This document shows positions 16,785 to 25,573 of a stretch of DNA of 45,424 nucleotides, piece after piece. The notes under the pieces were generated by a model. That model was not told the origin of the DNA and made no database searches. It saw nothing but the letters and a program-made list of their open reading frames with translations. A program made the position numbers and the translations under genes. Within the stretch, counting starts at the first letter, position 1; each line of letters opens with the position of its first letter. Source of the DNA: Terriglobia bacterium (GTDB taxonomy: Bacteria; Acidobacteriota; Terriglobia; Bryobacterales; Bryobacteraceae); contig JAJPIT010000045.1 of assembly GCA_021324615.1 (NCBI GenBank), forward strand, positions 1 through 45,424, read 5' to 3'.

Positions 16785-19184
16785 CTATTCCTCACGCAGC
16801 GCCTCCACCGGATCGATCCGGGTGGCGCGGCGCGCGGGCAGGTAGCTGGCGGCGATCGCCACGCCGACGAAGATCACGGCGGTGAAGGCGAACGTCGCCG
16901 GATCCCACGGGGTGACGCCATAGAGAAACGACGCGATCAGGCGCGTGGCGCCGAACGCGGCGGCGATTCCGATCAGCAGCCCGGCCACCGTCAGTTTCAG
17001 GCCGGATCGCAGGACCAGCGCGATCACCCGCTTTTGCGGCGCGCCCAGGGCCATGCGAATCCCGATCTCCTGCTTGCGTTCGGCCACCGCGCAGGCGATC
17101 ACGCCGTAAAGCCCGATGGCGGCGAGCACCAGCGCAAGCCCGGAAAACGCGCCCAGCAGCAGCAGCCGCAACCGGTGCTGCATCAGCGAGTCGCTCACCT
17201 GCTGCCGCATGGTGCGAACGTTATAGACCGGCACGTCGGGATCGATAGACGCCACGGCGCGGCGCACGGCGGCGATGTAGCCGGCCGGATCGCCGGTGGT
17301 CCGCAGCGCCAGCGTCTGGCCGGCGACAGTGGTTTGCGCAAGCGCCGTGAACAGCTCGGCTTTGGGCTCCTGGCCCAGACTGGTTTCACGGTAATTTCCC
17401 ACCACGCCGACGATTTCGGCGGTCCACATGGAGCCGGTGCCGACGTCGAGCGTCACCCGATGGCCCACCGCGCCTTGCGGATAAAACTGGCGCGCGAAAG
17501 CTTCGTTGACGATCAGGACGTGGGCGGTATCGGGCCGGTCGTTTTCATCGAACATGCGTCCGGCGATGAGCGGAATGCCCATGGCGCGGAAGTAGTTGGG
17601 AGTCACGACGCGGTTGTCCAGGCGGATCTTGGTCTGCTCGGAGCGGACGCTCTGGGTGTCCAGCCACAGGGAAGTGGAGTTGCCCTGCGCCTCGAGCGGC
17701 GCCAGGTTGACGCTGCCGGCGGATTGGACGCCGGGAATGCGCTCCAACTCCGGGATCAGACGATCGAAGAAGCGGCGCCAATCCTCCGGCCCGCGGTAGT
17801 GCGGGCCGATGGCCGCGATCGGCAGGATCAGAACGTCGCGCACGTTGTAGCCGGGACGGACGCCGGCCAGCGCCTGAAAGGTTCGCAAAAACAGCCCGGC
17901 AGCGGCCATGAGCACGACGCCGAGCGCGACCTCGACCACCACCAGGGCGGCGCGAAAGCGGTGGCTGGAGCGTCCCGCGGCGCCGGAGCGGCCGCCGTCC
18001 TTGATCGCCTCGGAAAGGTTCACGCGCGATCCGCGCAGCGCCGGGACGATGCCGAAGATCACGCCGGTGGCCAGCGCGGCAAACAGGGCGAACCACAGCA
18101 CGCCCGCGTCGATGCGGACATTGCCGCTGCGCGGCAGCGCCTTGGGAGCCGCGGCGATCAGCAGCCGCAGTCCGGCCCAGGCCAGCCCGACCCCGAGCGC
18201 GGCGCCGCCCAGGGCGAGCGCGACGCTTTCCACCAGCATCTGCCGGATCAGCACCGCGCGGCTCGCTCCCAGCGCCGACCGCACGGCCATTTCCCGGACC
18301 CGCGAGGCGCCGCGCGCCAGCAGCAGGCTGGCGACATTAGAACAGGCGATCAGCAGAACGCATCCCACCGCGGCGGCGAAAATCCACAGCATCTTCCGCA
18401 CCCCGCCCACTTCGCGATCGAGAAACGTCACCAGTTGCAGCCTGAAGCCTTCATCGTCGGGATTGCGCGCGGCCAGATCCGCCGCCAAAGCGTCGGCTTC
18501 CGCCTGCGCTTGGCGGAGCAGGACGCCGTCCTTCAGCCGGCCGATGACGCGGAGGTTGCGATAGCGCCGGCCGGCGATGAAGGGGCCGTCCATTTGCAGC
18601 GGCGCCCACATATCGAACTCCTCGGCCTCCGGAAAATCGGGCGGCGCGATCCCCACCACCTCATAAGGCCGCCCGTCCAGCGTCACCCGGCGGCCGATGA
18701 TGGCCGGATCGCCGCCGAATTTGCGCTGCCAGAGCCGGTAGCTGAAGATCACTTCCCATTCGTGGCCGAGCCACTGCTCCTGGGGTAAAAAGCCGCGTCC
18801 TAAAACCGGTGCGACGCCCAGCGTTTCAAAATAACCGGGACTTACGCGAACGCCGTTCAGGCTTTCTCCTTCGCCCGAGCCGCTTAAAATCCATAATCCC
18901 CGGCCATAGGCCGCCATTTTTTCAAAGGAACGGTTATGATCGCGAAATTCGATGAAATCGGGCCCGAACATTCCGGTGGTGCCCCCGCCGGAGTGCGGCG
19001 GAACGCCGCTGATAAAGATCAGGCGCTCGCTTTGTGGATACGGCAACGGCTCCAGCAGAATGGCGTGAACCAGCGTGAAAACGACGGCCGACGCCCCAAT
19101 TCCGAGGCCCAGAACGACCACCGCGGCGGCGGTGAAGGCCGGGTTCCGGAACAGCATCCGCAAGGCGTGCTTCCAGTCGGACAT
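16785..19184 (-). CDS. ADOP-type ABC transporter permease (FtsX/MacB family)
   Basis: A 799-residue inner-membrane protein of the acidobacterial duplicated orphan permease type. It starts WKHALRMLFRNPAFTAAAVVVLGLGIGASAVVF (first TM). A MacB-like periplasmic domain follows, then a three-helix FtsX core near 275-410, a second TM and periplasmic domain, and a final FtsX core ending in the typical ARRATRIDPVEALREE. The internal duplication and length (about 800) fit the family. The ATPase partner is not encoded nearby, which is usual for these orphan permeases. The exported substrate is unknown. It is downstream of the sulfatase-like gene (33-nt gap) on the same strand and may belong to that operon. 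The reverse strand has a long open frame here that is only a shadow. Confidence 0.88.
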   Translation of the reverse strand: MSDWKHALRMLFRNPAFTAAAVVVLGLGIGASAVVFTLVHAILLEPLPYPQSERLIFISGVPPHSGGGTTGMFGPDFIEFRDHNRSFEKMAAYGRGLWILSGSGEGESLNGVRVSPGYFETLGVAPVLGRGFLPQEQWLGHEWEVIFSYRLWQRKFGGDPAIIGRRVTLDGRPYEVVGIAPPDFPEAEEFDMWAPLQMDGPFIAGRRYRNLRVIGRLKDGVLLRQAQAEADALAADLAARNPDDEGFRLQLVTFLDREVGGVRKMLWIFAAAVGCVLLIACSNVASLLLARGASRVREMAVRSALGASRAVLIRQMLVESVALALGGAALGVGLAWAGLRLLIAAAPKALPRSGNVRIDAGVLWFALFAALATGVIFGIVPALRGSRVNLSEAIKDGGRSGAAGRSSHRFRAALVVVEVALGVVLMAAAGLFLRTFQALAGVRPGYNVRDVLILPIAAIGPHYRGPEDWRRFFDRLIPELERIPGVQSAGSVNLAPLEAQGNSTSLWLDTQSVRSEQTKIRLDNRVVTPNYFRAMGIPLIAGRMFDENDRPDTAHVLIVNEAFARQFYPQGAVGHRVTLDVGTGSMWTAEIVGVVGNYRETSLGQEPKAELFTALAQTTVAGQTLALRTTGDPAGYIAAVRRAVASIDPDVPVYNVRTMRQQVSDSLMQHRLRLLLLGAFSGLALVLAAIGLYGVIACAVAERKQEIGIRMALGAPQKRVIALVLRSGLKLTVAGLLIGIAAAFGATRLIASFLYGVTPWDPATFAFTAVIFVGVAIAASYLPARRATRIDPVEALREE

Positions 19185-19217
19185 GAAATACGGTCGAATT
19201 ATCGCACAATTTGCGGA

Positions 19218-20891
19218 TTAATGCGGCGATTGTGCGCGGGCTGCCGCGCTCCAGGCGTCCGGCGGGCGTCCGATCAGCGCGGCGACGTCGCGCGCCGAGT
19301 GGAGGCGGCCTTGCAGAGCGGCGAAGACGATCTCGCTTTCCACCACGCTCGAAAAGGCCCGGTCAAAGGCCAGGGAGTCGCGCGCGCCGGCCACTTTGAC
19401 GATCAAGGGCACCAGCGGGGACTGCTTGCCGCCGGTGAGCTGCTCCAGCTCGCTGGTCCAACCCATACGGCCGCGCCATACCGCGGGCCGAAGGCCGTGA
19501 TCGGAGGTGATGACGATGGTGGTCGAATCCCACTGGCCGGACCGCTCCAGAACGCGGCGCAGCTCGCCCACGGTGCGGTCGGCCAAAGCGAGATTGTCGG
19601 CGTAGCTGAGCGAGGAATCCAGGGTGAAGTCGCCGCGTCCGGCGTTGTAGATGGCAAACGGATGCGGGATGGGAAAGTGCGCGAACAAAAGGTCGATCTG
19701 CGGATCGGCGGCCAGGGAGTAAACCAGATCGCGGAGGTGGAAATACTGTTTCTGCTGCCTCCGCTGCACGTACTGATCGCGCCCGCCGGCCGAAACCGGT
19801 TCCGGCGTTCCGCGGCGAAAGATGTCGGCGAGGCTGGTCCATTGCAGAGCGAAGAGAAATGGAACCGACCGCGCCAGGCCCAGCTCCTCCACGCTGGTCT
19901 CGCGAAGCAGAGCCGCGGTGGGATAGCCGCTGGGCAGGTCGGCGCAGCGGACCAGCTCGTCGCCCAGCACCCGGCAGTAGGGATGATGCCAGCCGACCAG
20001 GGCGGAGTTGAATCCGGCGGCGCGCGCCCGTTTAAAAATATTGGGCTCGTCGCGCCAGCTCCGGCCATCCTGTGAACCCGGCGAATAGACGCGCAGGGTG
20101 GAGGCGTCCACCAGATCGGCGCGGGAAAAAAGTTTTCCTGAAAGCAGCGACGGTATGGCCAGCGTGGTCCAGGCGGCGGTCTGTTCGGCGGCCGAAGCGG
20201 TAAAGGACTCGGCGCGCAGCCGGTCGAGCTCCGGCAGAGCCGCTTTGGGGCGGCGCAGATCGAACGCCAGGCGCTGGTCGAACTCGTCGAACACCACCCA
20301 CAGGACGCGGTGGCCCGATCCGTGCCGGGCGAGCATGGGGGCGGGCGGTTTGGAGCGGAAAGCCGATTCAGGCTCGGCCGCGGGGCGGCCCCAGGTGAAA
20401 TCGATCAGCAGCGAGGGGAACAACAGCGTGAGCGCCAGCGTGATGCGCCGCGCCGCGCGCACCACCCTCGGATTGCCGGCCAGGGCCAGCGCCGCGCCGA
20501 TGGCGAGAATCGCTTCCACGCAGACGATTGCGGCGTTGGTGGCCCGATCGTAGGCGGCGCCCTCGGTGTTCCAGTATTGGCGGACCGATTCCAAAGGAAA
20601 CATCAGCGCCAGCAGGAATCCGCAGTAGCCGAATTTCAGCCTGCGCGGCGACGGATTCCGCTCCACCCACCGCCAGGCGGCGTAAAATGCCAGGCTCAGC
20701 AGGCAGCCAGCCGCAATGGTGGCGGCCAGCAGCGCCGGCGTCTCCGGCGCGGCGCGGTAATAATTCATGGAGCGTTCCTGCAAATGCTCCAGATCGTACC
20801 AGCGTCGGAGGAAGCAGAGATTTCCCGCGGAAAAACACAGCAGCAGATTTTTTAGCTGATGGCGCGCCGCCGGCGATATAGATAGATCCAT
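19218..20891 (-). CDS. Membrane-anchored sulfatase/alkaline-phosphatase-fold protein
   Basis: A 557-residue protein starting at ATG 20891, which overlaps the upstream methyltransferase gene by 40 nt and has GGAA just before it. The frame is open further upstream to 21203, but only inside the upstream gene. Five hydrophobic segments occupy the N-terminal third (about 12-30, 53-73, 87-104, 119-139, 149-167). A soluble domain follows with VLWVVFDEFDQ (metal ligand, about 196-206), the ASAAEQTAAWTTLAIPSLLSG nucleophile-loop region, FAHFPIPHPFAIY, and VITSDHGLRP (about residue 440), the hallmark Asp-His pair of the alkaline-phosphatase superfamily. This resembles LtaS/EptA-like enzymes with a membrane part and an extracytoplasmic catalytic domain. 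Substrate unknown; likely acts on a surface polymer. Confidence 0.7.
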   Translation of the reverse strand: MDLSISPAARHQLKNLLLCFSAGNLCFLRRWYDLEHLQERSMNYYRAAPETPALLAATIAAGCLLSLAFYAAWRWVERNPSPRRLKFGYCGFLLALMFPLESVRQYWNTEGAAYDRATNAAIVCVEAILAIGAALALAGNPRVVRAARRITLALTLLFPSLLIDFTWGRPAAEPESAFRSKPPAPMLARHGSGHRVLWVVFDEFDQRLAFDLRRPKAALPELDRLRAESFTASAAEQTAAWTTLAIPSLLSGKLFSRADLVDASTLRVYSPGSQDGRSWRDEPNIFKRARAAGFNSALVGWHHPYCRVLGDELVRCADLPSGYPTAALLRETSVEELGLARSVPFLFALQWTSLADIFRRGTPEPVSAGGRDQYVQRRQQKQYFHLRDLVYSLAADPQIDLLFAHFPIPHPFAIYNAGRGDFTLDSSLSYADNLALADRTVGELRRVLERSGQWDSTTIVITSDHGLRPAVWRGRMGWTSELEQLTGGKQSPLVPLIVKVAGARDSLAFDRAFSSVVESEIVFAALQGRLHSARDVAALIGRPPDAWSAAARAQSPH

Positions 20892-22264
20892 CGTTCCATT
20901 CCGTCGATTCTGGCCGAGCGGACCCGATCGAAGCGCTCGCTGGCGGCGGCTTCGAAGCGCTCGCGCGTCAAATGCGAGTACAGCGCGCCGCGCCCCCGCA
21001 CGATGCGCTTGAAACAAGGATCGTCGGAACCGACGAATTCGATTAGGAGATAGCCGCGGGTGAGCTCTTCGGCCAGGGCGAACAGCTCCTCCAGCGGGAT
21101 GCGCTCGGTTACCAAAATGTGATGAAGCACGGCCAGCATCATCACCAGATCGAAGCCGTGGCGCGCGCGGGCCAGGAACGACGCGCATTCGCGGTTGCGC
21201 CACCCCATGGCGGGGGTGGGGCGCGCCAGATCGACCACCAGCGGGAGCACGTTCAAGCTCCGCCGGGAAGCTTCGCGCCAGATCGCGCCGGCGCAGGTCT
21301 CATCGGAGTCGACCGCCACGACGGATGCGCCGGCCTCGGCGGCGAGAAAGCTGAAGTGTCCCTGATTGGCGCCGGCGTCGAGGACCTCGCCCGGGCGGGC
21401 GATGGCCAGGCAGTCGCGGACGATCTGTTCCTTTTGGGCGAATTGCGCGGGGGTGTAGGAAACCGCGGCGGCGCGCTCCGCCGGCAGGTAGCCGGACCAC
21501 TTCGAAACGCGCCGCGCCGGCTCCAGCGACCGCAACTGGCGGGCGCAGCCGCGCAGGATCCGGTGGAGAATGAACCGCGCCTGGCTGGCGGAAGCGGCCA
21601 GTTTGGGCCGATAGGTGAAGTCGGTTTCACGCCCGCTCAGCCAGGTGGGAATGGAGACCAGATTGAGATACGGCGGAAGCAGCCGGCGCAGCGGCCCGAT
21701 CGTGTGATACACGGCTTCCGGTTCCAGCCCATCGCGCTGCGCGGCGAAGATCGACGCCAGCGGCATCCGTGTTTGGCGATTCGCCAGAAGCGGCAGCAGA
21801 AAGGTCCGCGTGAACTGCCCGTAGGCGAGCCAGGTGGGGTCGCGCGGATCGCGCGGCTCGAAGGAAAGCACGTCCACAAACACCGGGCGGCTGCCGCGGA
21901 ACAAAACGTTGTACGGGGTCGCGTCTTTGATCCCGTAACCTTCCTCCAGCGCCGAGCAGGCCAGATCCAGGGTGAGCTGGCCGGCGGCATGGAGCATTTC
22001 GGGCGGCCACTCGCAGGGGTAGCTCGGAAACCGGATGCGCTCGTGCTCGTAGAGATGGTCGCCCAGCCGCTGCGAGCGGACCAGCGCGCCGCGCTCGATC
22101 GCCCGGGCCGCGGTTTGCGTCGCCAGAAACGCTTCCAGCCCGGCGGCATGGGCCGGATTCACCCGGCGCAAAATGCGCTCGCCGTCCTCAAAGAGCGTCC
22201 CCGCGGGATCGCGGAAGGACTGCGGAGAGAGAGTCCGCTCTTCCGCCGCTTCGCCGGTCCGCAT
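20852..22264 (-). CDS. Kinase-like N-domain fused to class I SAM methyltransferase
   Basis: A 470-residue cytosolic protein. Residues about 100-140 contain LEEGYGIKDATPYNVLF, then RPVFVDVLSFEPRDP, i.e. D114, N119 and D131, arranged as D-x4-N...D like the catalytic and metal loops of kinase-fold proteins such as aminoglycoside kinases. Residues about 290-450 form a Rossmann methyltransferase: VLDAGANQGHFSFLAAEAG (motif I), VVAVDSD, and MMLAVLHHIL. Proteins of this general layout are sometimes called NoeA-related. The ATG at 22264 lies 7 nt after the small membrane gene and the 3' end overlaps the sulfatase-like gene by 40 nt, so the three are one translational unit. Substrate unknown, perhaps a glycan precursor; the kinase-like reading is an inference from motif spacing. 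Confidence 0.65.
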   Translation of the reverse strand: MRTGEAAEERTLSPQSFRDPAGTLFEDGERILRRVNPAHAAGLEAFLATQTAARAIERGALVRSQRLGDHLYEHERIRFPSYPCEWPPEMLHAAGQLTLDLACSALEEGYGIKDATPYNVLFRGSRPVFVDVLSFEPRDPRDPTWLAYGQFTRTFLLPLLANRQTRMPLASIFAAQRDGLEPEAVYHTIGPLRRLLPPYLNLVSIPTWLSGRETDFTYRPKLAASASQARFILHRILRGCARQLRSLEPARRVSKWSGYLPAERAAAVSYTPAQFAQKEQIVRDCLAIARPGEVLDAGANQGHFSFLAAEAGASVVAVDSDETCAGAIWREASRRSLNVLPLVVDLARPTPAMGWRNRECASFLARARHGFDLVMMLAVLHHILVTERIPLEELFALAEELTRGYLLIEFVGSDDPCFKRIVRGRGALYSHLTRERFEAAASERFDRVRSARIDGMERWIYLYRRRRAIS

Positions 22265-22270
22265 GCCCGC

Positions 22271-22477
22271 TTAACGGCGGCGCTTCCAGACGCGGTCCAG
22301 GAACTTCCGGAAATAGAACGTTCCGCCGAGAAACGCCGCGTAAAACGCCTGGTACAAAAAGGCTCCCGTGCCCGGGTCGGCGTAGCCGTAGGCTTTGGCC
22401 GGCGTGGACAACAGCAGCGGCAGGCATGCCAGCAGCAGCGTCGTGGTCGCGTATTTGAAGGATTTCGGTGCAGTCAC
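22271..22477 (-). CDS. Small two-segment membrane protein with DPGTG motif
   Basis: A 68-residue protein from GTG 22477. An N-terminal hydrophobic segment (residues about 8-28, ending STPAKA, signal-peptide-like) is followed by YGYADPGTGAFLYQAFYAAF, a second membrane segment, and a basic tail FLDRVWKRRR. The DPGTG motif followed by a TM helix and Arg/Lys tail is something I recall as recurrent in small proteins next to surface-polymer genes, but I cannot confirm this here. It is first in a three-gene unit with the kinase-like methyltransferase (7 nt) and the sulfatase-fold protein. Only a weak purine run (AAGGG) precedes the start. Role unknown; a partner or scaffold for the membrane sulfatase is plausible. 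Confidence 0.65.
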   Translation of the reverse strand: MTAPKSFKYATTTLLLACLPLLLSTPAKAYGYADPGTGAFLYQAFYAAFLGGTFYFRKFLDRVWKRRR

Positions 22478-22656
22478 TTGAGGTTTGCCCTTTTCTTTGT
22501 TCAGCGTTCAGCGGTTCTGTTGAAGAATCCATCGTCGCCCGGGTGGCTTCCCGATAGGTCCCGGGGACTGGCTTAAGCGGTTTTTTTCGAGAGCCCTAGT
22601 ACGGACTCAGGGGAATGCCGGAGAACAGAAGTGGAAACAGTTCCGGCGGCCGCAGT

Positions 22657-22710
22657 TATCGCGGTCATTCAAAATTTCTATCGCGGTTACATCGGGCCGC
22701 GAACTATCAT
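22657..22710 (+). promoter_or_regulatory. Direct-repeat activator-type site and promoter for glnA
   Basis: Two exact TATCGCGGT copies at 22657-22665 and 22679-22687 are 22 bp apart (two helical turns). A -10-like TATCAT (22705-22710, five of six) follows, with the second copy occupying the expected -35 position. The predicted start is at about 22717, the A of the glnA ATG. This layout fits an activator-dependent promoter with a leaderless transcript. The binding protein is not known. Confidence 0.45.
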
Positions 22711-22716
22711 GTAGGG

Positions 22717-24141
22717 ATGAGCCACGCAGCTAAGACGCCCAAAGACGTTCTCGACTTTGCCAAGAAAAACGACGCCCGGCAGGTGGACCTGCGCTTCACC
22801 GATCTTCCCGGGTTGCAGCATCACGTTTCCTATCCCATCAGCGAGCTGGATGAGGATTCCTTCGAACAGGGCTTCGGAATGGACGGGTCGAGCATTCGCG
22901 GCTGGGCGGCCATCAATGAGAGCGACATGCTGCTCATCCCGGACGCCAGCACCGCTTTCATGGATCCGTTTTACGAGACGAAAACCCTTACGATGACCTG
23001 CGATGTGATCGATCCGATCACGCGGCAGCACTATGACCGCGATCCGCGCTGGATCGCGCGCAAGGCCGAGATGTACCTGAAAAACTCCGGGCTGGCCGAT
23101 ACGGCGTACTTCGGCGCGGAGGCGGAATTTTTCATCTTCGACAATGTCCGCTTCGACCAGAACGCGCACGAGGGCTACTACTTCATCGACGCGGAAGAAG
23201 GGCGCTGGAACTCCAGCCGCGAGACCAACAACCTGGGCTACCGGCCGCGGTATAAGGAAGGATATTTTCCGGTCCCGCCCACCGACCACTACCAGGACCT
23301 GCGCGCCGAGATGGTCGAAACCATGATCAAGTGCGGGCTGAACATCGAATGCCACCATCACGAGGTGGCTACCGGCGGGCAATGCGAGATCGATCAGCGC
23401 TTCGACACGCTGATCCGCTCGGCCGACAACATGATGATTTACAAGTACGCGATCCGCAACGTCGCCTATCAGTACGGCAAGAGCGTGACCTTCATGCCCA
23501 AGCCGCTGTTCGGCGATAACGGCAGCGGAATGCACACGCATCAGAGCCTGTGGAAGGGCGGCCAGCCGCTGTTTGCCGGCGATCTGTACGCGGGCCTGAG
23601 CCAGATGGCGCTGTGGTATATCGGCGGGCTGCTCAAGCACGCCCGCGCGCTGTCGGCCATCATCGCGCCCACCACCAACAGCTACAAACGTCTGGTGCCG
23701 GGCTATGAAGCGCCGGTGAATCTGGCGTATTCGCGGCGCAACCGGTCGGCCGCGGTGCGCATCCCGATGTATTCGGCCAGTCCGAAGGCCAAGCGCATCG
23801 AGTTCCGCCCGCCGGACCCCAGTTCGAATCCGTATCTGGCCTTCGCCGCAATGATGATGGCCGGTCTGGACGGCGTGATCAACAAGATCGATCCGGGCGA
23901 GCCGCTCGATAAGGATATCTACGATCTCTCCCCGGAGGAGATGAAGAGCGTTCCCTCCATGCCGGCCTCGCTCGAAGAAGCGCTGCAATGCCTGGAGGAC
24001 GATCACGCCTTCCTGCTGAAGGGAGACGTGTTCAGCGAGGAGCTGCTGGAGACGTTTATCGCCTACAAGCGCAAAAACGAGTCCGACGCGGTGCGGCTGC
24101 GGCCGCATCCCTACGAGTTCGCGCTGTATTACGACATTTAG
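22717..24141 (+). CDS. glnA: Glutamine synthetase type I
   Basis: A 474-residue GSI, which makes glutamine from glutamate, ammonia and ATP in the cytosol as a dodecamer. The open frame reaches 22615, but the ATG at 22717 gives the usual family N-terminus ([18 protein letters not shown]). Landmarks: [11 protein letters not shown] near residue 58, AEAEFFIFD metal ligands (about 130), the [18 protein letters not shown] signature (about 262), [18 protein letters not shown], and [28 protein letters not shown] contains the adenylylation-type tyrosine, placing it with GSI-beta enzymes that GlnE can modify; GlnE is not in the window. No Shine-Dalgarno is visible; the TATCGCGGT repeats and TATCAT element upstream suggest transcriptional control. 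It is convergent with the Ig-like gene at 24161. Confidence 0.96.
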   Translation: MSHAAKTPKDVLDFAKKNDARQVDLRFTDLPGLQHHVSYPISELDEDSFEQGFGMDGSSIRGWAAINESDMLLIPDASTAFMDPFYETKTLTMTCDVIDPITRQHYDRDPRWIARKAEMYLKNSGLADTAYFGAEAEFFIFDNVRFDQNAHEGYYFIDAEEGRWNSSRETNNLGYRPRYKEGYFPVPPTDHYQDLRAEMVETMIKCGLNIECHHHEVATGGQCEIDQRFDTLIRSADNMMIYKYAIRNVAYQYGKSVTFMPKPLFGDNGSGMHTHQSLWKGGQPLFAGDLYAGLSQMALWYIGGLLKHARALSAIIAPTTNSYKRLVPGYEAPVNLAYSRRNRSAAVRIPMYSASPKAKRIEFRPPDPSSNPYLAFAAMMMAGLDGVINKIDPGEPLDKDIYDLSPEEMKSVPSMPASLEEALQCLEDDHAFLLKGDVFSEELLETFIAYKRKNESDAVRLRPHPYEFALYYDI

Positions 24142-24160
24142 ATCCGGGGGCTTGCGCGCC

Positions 24161-25009
24161 TCACTCCACGGAGAAGGGCTGCTTGACCTCAAATCTCTGA
24201 TTGCCGATTTTGTCTTCTACGGAAACCACCAGAGTGTAGGCGCCCTTGGCGACGTTGGGGTCGAGACTTACGCTGAGCACGCCGGGCACGTAGCGTTGCG
24301 GATAGAAAGACTCTTTGGTTTCGGAGGCGGCAGCGGGCTGGGCGAAGACCTGCCGGCCGGAGGCATCGAGAATCGCCAGTCCGTAAGACACCGAAAAGCG
24401 GTGATTTTCGCCAAATTTGTAGCCTACAATGTCAAATTTGGCCCATAACATCTCTCCCGGGCGGTACACCGGATTGCGCATCGGAAACGGATCGTTTTCC
24501 GCGCGCATCATGGCGAAATTTCGCACGGCGAGCGTGTCGCTCGGCTGCACCTCGTGCCCTTTGACTTTAAAGGCGAGGCTGGTGGAAATTTCCGATCCGG
24601 CGACTTCGTCGCGGACCGTGACGGCGACGTGATAATCCCCGGAGGGGGCAAAGGCGGGGATGACGAAGCTCGCCAAAAACTTCGGGCGCCAATCTTTATC
24701 CTGCGGCAGAACTTCTTCCTGGATTTTTCCGGAAAGATCCTCCTGCACCGGCACGCCCGCCGGATCGACGATGCGCATCCGCCAGGAAAGATCGACGCTC
24801 TGACGGTCCTCCTTGTGGAGCGTGGCGTATCCGCGGATGCGGCAACTGAAGTAGGCGGTTTCGCCGGGGACGAACTCGTAGTCGGGCGCGAGCACCGGGC
24901 CGTCCTCGAACTGGTGCAGGGCGACGCGGTCGAAGGCCAGCTTCGGCTGGGTGCGCAGGGCCGCCGCGGCGAACAACGCCAGCGCCAAACTGCGGACCGC
25001 GGCCGTCAA
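24161..25009 (-). CDS. Exported beta-rich protein of unknown function
   Basis: A 282-residue protein with a signal peptide of about 20 residues (MTAAVRSLALALFAAAALRT). The mature part is beta-rich with Ig-like spacing: two domains around YHVAVTVRDEVAGSEISTSLAF and FSVSYGLAILDASGRQVF, each ending with strands such as AYTLVVSVEDKIGNQRFEV. No catalytic motif was found. It starts 3 nt after the stop of the preceding lipoprotein gene on the same strand, so the two are probably one operon of envelope proteins. The protein is presumably periplasmic. I recognise no named family and do not propose a function beyond a binding or structural one. Confidence 0.6.
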   Translation of the reverse strand: MTAAVRSLALALFAAAALRTQPKLAFDRVALHQFEDGPVLAPDYEFVPGETAYFSCRIRGYATLHKEDRQSVDLSWRMRIVDPAGVPVQEDLSGKIQEEVLPQDKDWRPKFLASFVIPAFAPSGDYHVAVTVRDEVAGSEISTSLAFKVKGHEVQPSDTLAVRNFAMMRAENDPFPMRNPVYRPGEMLWAKFDIVGYKFGENHRFSVSYGLAILDASGRQVFAQPAAASETKESFYPQRYVPGVLSVSLDPNVAKGAYTLVVSVEDKIGNQRFEVKQPFSVE

Positions 25010-25012
25010 AAT

Positions 25013-25573
25013 CTACCTCTTGGGGGTTGGCGGAGCGCTGAAATCCTTGGACGGAGGCGCGGGCGCCGGCGTATCGACGCCGGTGTCGGTGTCCATGCGC
25101 AGGGGAAGCTCGATGTAGGCGACTTTCTCCAGGCCGGGGTCGCCGCCGTCGGTGATGCGCAACCGGTAGGATCCCAAGGGGACATCAAACACCAGCCGGC
25201 CTTGCAGCGTCTGCGCGGCGGAGAGCGTGCGAAGCAGCCCGAACCAGTTTTCCACGCCCTCGCCGTTATCCAGTTCCGGATAGGTCTGGCCCTTTTGATC
25301 CTCCAGCGTGAACAGCGGAACGGAGACCTCCTTGCCGCCGCCGTTGGTGACCGAAAGGGTGACCAGCAAGAAGCGCTGCTCGGGAAAGCGCATCTTGAAT
25401 TCGCTGCCCAATTGACTTCGCCAGCCGGTTTCGATGACATTGTATGTCAAGGGACCGACCGTGGCCCGCTCGCCCATCTGAAAATCCACCCGTGTCTGCT
25501 CCTGCTTGTTGGCGCACGCCGACAGGGCAAGGATGGCGGGCAACAGGGCCAACAATGGTACCGGTTTAAACAT
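25013..25573 (-). CDS. Lipoprotein, possibly DUF4352-like
   Basis: A 186-residue lipoprotein starting at ATG 25573, preceded by GGGGTG at suitable spacing. The lipobox is LSAC with C20 after a hydrophobic stretch. The mature part resembles DUF4352-type domains: GERATVGPLTYNVIETGW, FLLVTLSVTNGGGKEVSVPLF, and GRLVFDVPLGSYRLRITDGG, a beta-sandwich with the N-G-G spacing seen in those proteins. The C-terminal 30 residues are Pro/Thr-rich and disordered. It is the first gene of a two-gene unit with the exported beta-rich protein. Its start codon overlaps the divergent methyltransferase start in a shared CATG (25571-25574). Function unknown. Confidence 0.65.
   Translation of the reverse strand: MFKPVPLLALLPAILALSACANKQEQTRVDFQMGERATVGPLTYNVIETGWRSQLGSEFKMRFPEQRFLLVTLSVTNGGGKEVSVPLFTLEDQKGQTYPELDNGEGVENWFGLLRTLSAAQTLQGRLVFDVPLGSYRLRITDGGDPGLEKVAYIELPLRMDTDTGVDTPAPAPPSKDFSAPPTPKR

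Noticed and set aside
17034-18788. 584-codon plus-strand frame opposite the ADOP permease
   Set aside because: Low-complexity His/Gln/Arg-rich translation without motifs; the minus-strand permease is well supported.
20892-21203. Upstream extension of the sulfatase-fold protein
   Set aside because: Within the methyltransferase coding region; the TM-rich N-terminus begins at 20891.
21119-22576. 485-codon plus-strand frame opposite the kinase-like methyltransferase
   Set aside because: No recognisable motif, shadow composition, and conflicts with the coupled minus-strand unit.
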